Source of the DNA: Myxococcales bacterium UBA5297
Lineage (GTDB): Bacteria; Myxococcota; Myxococcia; Myxococcales; UBA5297
DNA: 7,230 nucleotides
NCBI GenBank assembly: GCA_002408385.1
Contig: DHSB01000173.1
Location: 104,247 to 111,476, forward strand
Direction of reading: 5' to 3'
Part shown: positions 6,622 through 7,230 of the stretch, in pieces
Layout: each line of letters begins with the position of its first letter
How positions within the stretch are numbered: the stretch's first letter is position 1
Made by a program: the position numbers and the translations under genes
The notes under the pieces: model-generated
Told to the model about the DNA's origin: nothing
Seen by the model: the letters and a program-made list of their open reading frames with translations, nothing else
Databases searched by the model: none

Positions 6622-7230
6622 GCCCGGCAGCCGTCTGGGCCCGGCTCGTCGCGCTGAGTGCCGTTCTCGCGGCGCTGCCCGCGCGCGCTGGGGACGAGGT
6701 CACCATCGAGCGGGCGACGATTCCCTGGAAGGAGCTCGAGCGGCTCATCTCGCGCGGCGAGGGCCGACCCGCGGCCGAGCGCCGGGCGCCCAACGCCTGC
6801 TCGCTGACGATGGCGGTCGACGGCGAGGTGAGCGCCGACCGCGTGCGGCTCTCGCTGGTGATCGAAGCGACCGTCCTCGACGAGCGCCGGGTCGTGGTGC
6901 CGCTGCTGCCCGCGCGGATGGCGGTCGCCTCGGCGACGGTCAGCGGTCCGCCGGGGGGGCGCGGGCTGCTCGCGCGCGGGCCCGAGGGGGTCGCCTTCGT
7001 CGCCCAAGGGGCAGGTGCGTACCGCCTCGAGATCGAGGCCGAGGGCGGGCTCGAGCTCGGCAGGTGGGGCGCGCGCCTCGCGCTCGCGCCGGGCTCGCTC
7101 GCCGGTGGCCGGGCGAGCCTCGTCATCCCCGAGGGACAGCGACCGGGCGGGCGCACGCCATGGCGGCTCCAGGCGATGGCGGGCGGAAGAGCGGTGGCTC
7201 AGGCGGCGCTCGGAGCCGGCGGGCTCGAGC
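6618..7230 (+). CDS. Exported protein of unknown function (3' end cut off)
   Basis: The gene runs off the window; 204 codons are visible without a stop. GTG is the start, overlapping the upstream stop as GTGA, with GAGG 7 nt before it (6607-6610). Residues 1-24 form a signal peptide: an Ala/Leu-rich core (VALSAVLAAL) ends in A-R-A before GDEV, a good signal peptidase I site. The mature part starts with a short helix (IPWKELERLI). It continues as a likely beta-sandwich of alternating hydrophobic strands: SLTMAVDGEVSADRVRLSLVIEATVLD, then VVVPLLPARMAVASATVSG, VAFVAQGAGAYRLEIEAE and ARLALAPGS. One cysteine (C61) is seen. Nearly every codon ends in G or C, so the frame is secure despite open frames on both strands. 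No family is named with confidence; the pattern resembles large periplasmic or surface beta-sandwich proteins of deltaproteobacteria. Confidence 0.78.
   Translation, partial: MSPAAVWARLVALSAVLAALPARAGDEVTIERATIPWKELERLISRGEGRPAAERRAPNACSLTMAVDGEVSADRVRLSLVIEATVLDERRVVVPLLPARMAVASATVSGPPGGRGLLARGPEGVAFVAQGAGAYRLEIEAEGGLELGRWGARLALAPGSLAGGRASLVIPEGQRPGGRTPWRLQAMAGGRAVAQAALGAGGLE

Noticed and set aside
6148..7156. Minus-strand open frames opposite the exported-protein gene
   Set aside because: They are Arg/Pro/Ser/Ala-rich low-complexity products. The plus strand has a signal peptide, a coupled start and strict G/C third positions.

Overview
This is a very GC-rich bacterial chromosomal window with strong G/C preference at third codon positions. 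A cysteine-rich surface lipoprotein with an Ala/Pro/Asp/Gly linker, an orphan cobalamin-type radical SAM enzyme and a GTG-started exported protein together suggest a Myxococcota or other deltaproteobacterial-type lineage. No marker gene fixes the taxon, so this is inference.

Layout. Bases 1-397 are non-coding and rich in inverted repeats: a chain of hairpins (about 41-188), then a pair of 23-nt inverted repeats (209-231 and 363-385). A minus-strand gene for a secreted lipoprotein with a concanavalin-A-like C-terminal half occupies 398-1798. After a 302-nt gap holding an 11-bp stem-loop lies a second minus-strand gene (2101-3363), a PLP enzyme of the Cys/Met (trans-sulfuration) family closest in active-site pattern to methionine gamma-lyases. 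A divergent intergenic region (3364-3661) separates it from a plus-strand site-2-protease-like M50 membrane metalloprotease (3662-4309). A 320-nt non-coding stretch precedes a plus-strand B12-binding-domain radical SAM protein (4630-6060). Bases 6061-6448 hold a coding-like stretch without a usable start and a terminator-like hairpin. The window closes with a small gene (6449-6621) that appears frameshifted. Its stop overlaps the GTG start of an exported protein (6618 onward) that runs off the right edge.

The four complete genes do not form an obvious pathway. Spacing and orientation suggest mostly separate transcription units, except the last two, whose GTGA overlap implies translational coupling. 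I found no convincing new defence, mobile or RNA system. The items most worth a second look are the frameshifted small gene coupled to the unknown exported protein, the inverted-repeat pair at 209-385, and the orphan radical SAM enzyme.
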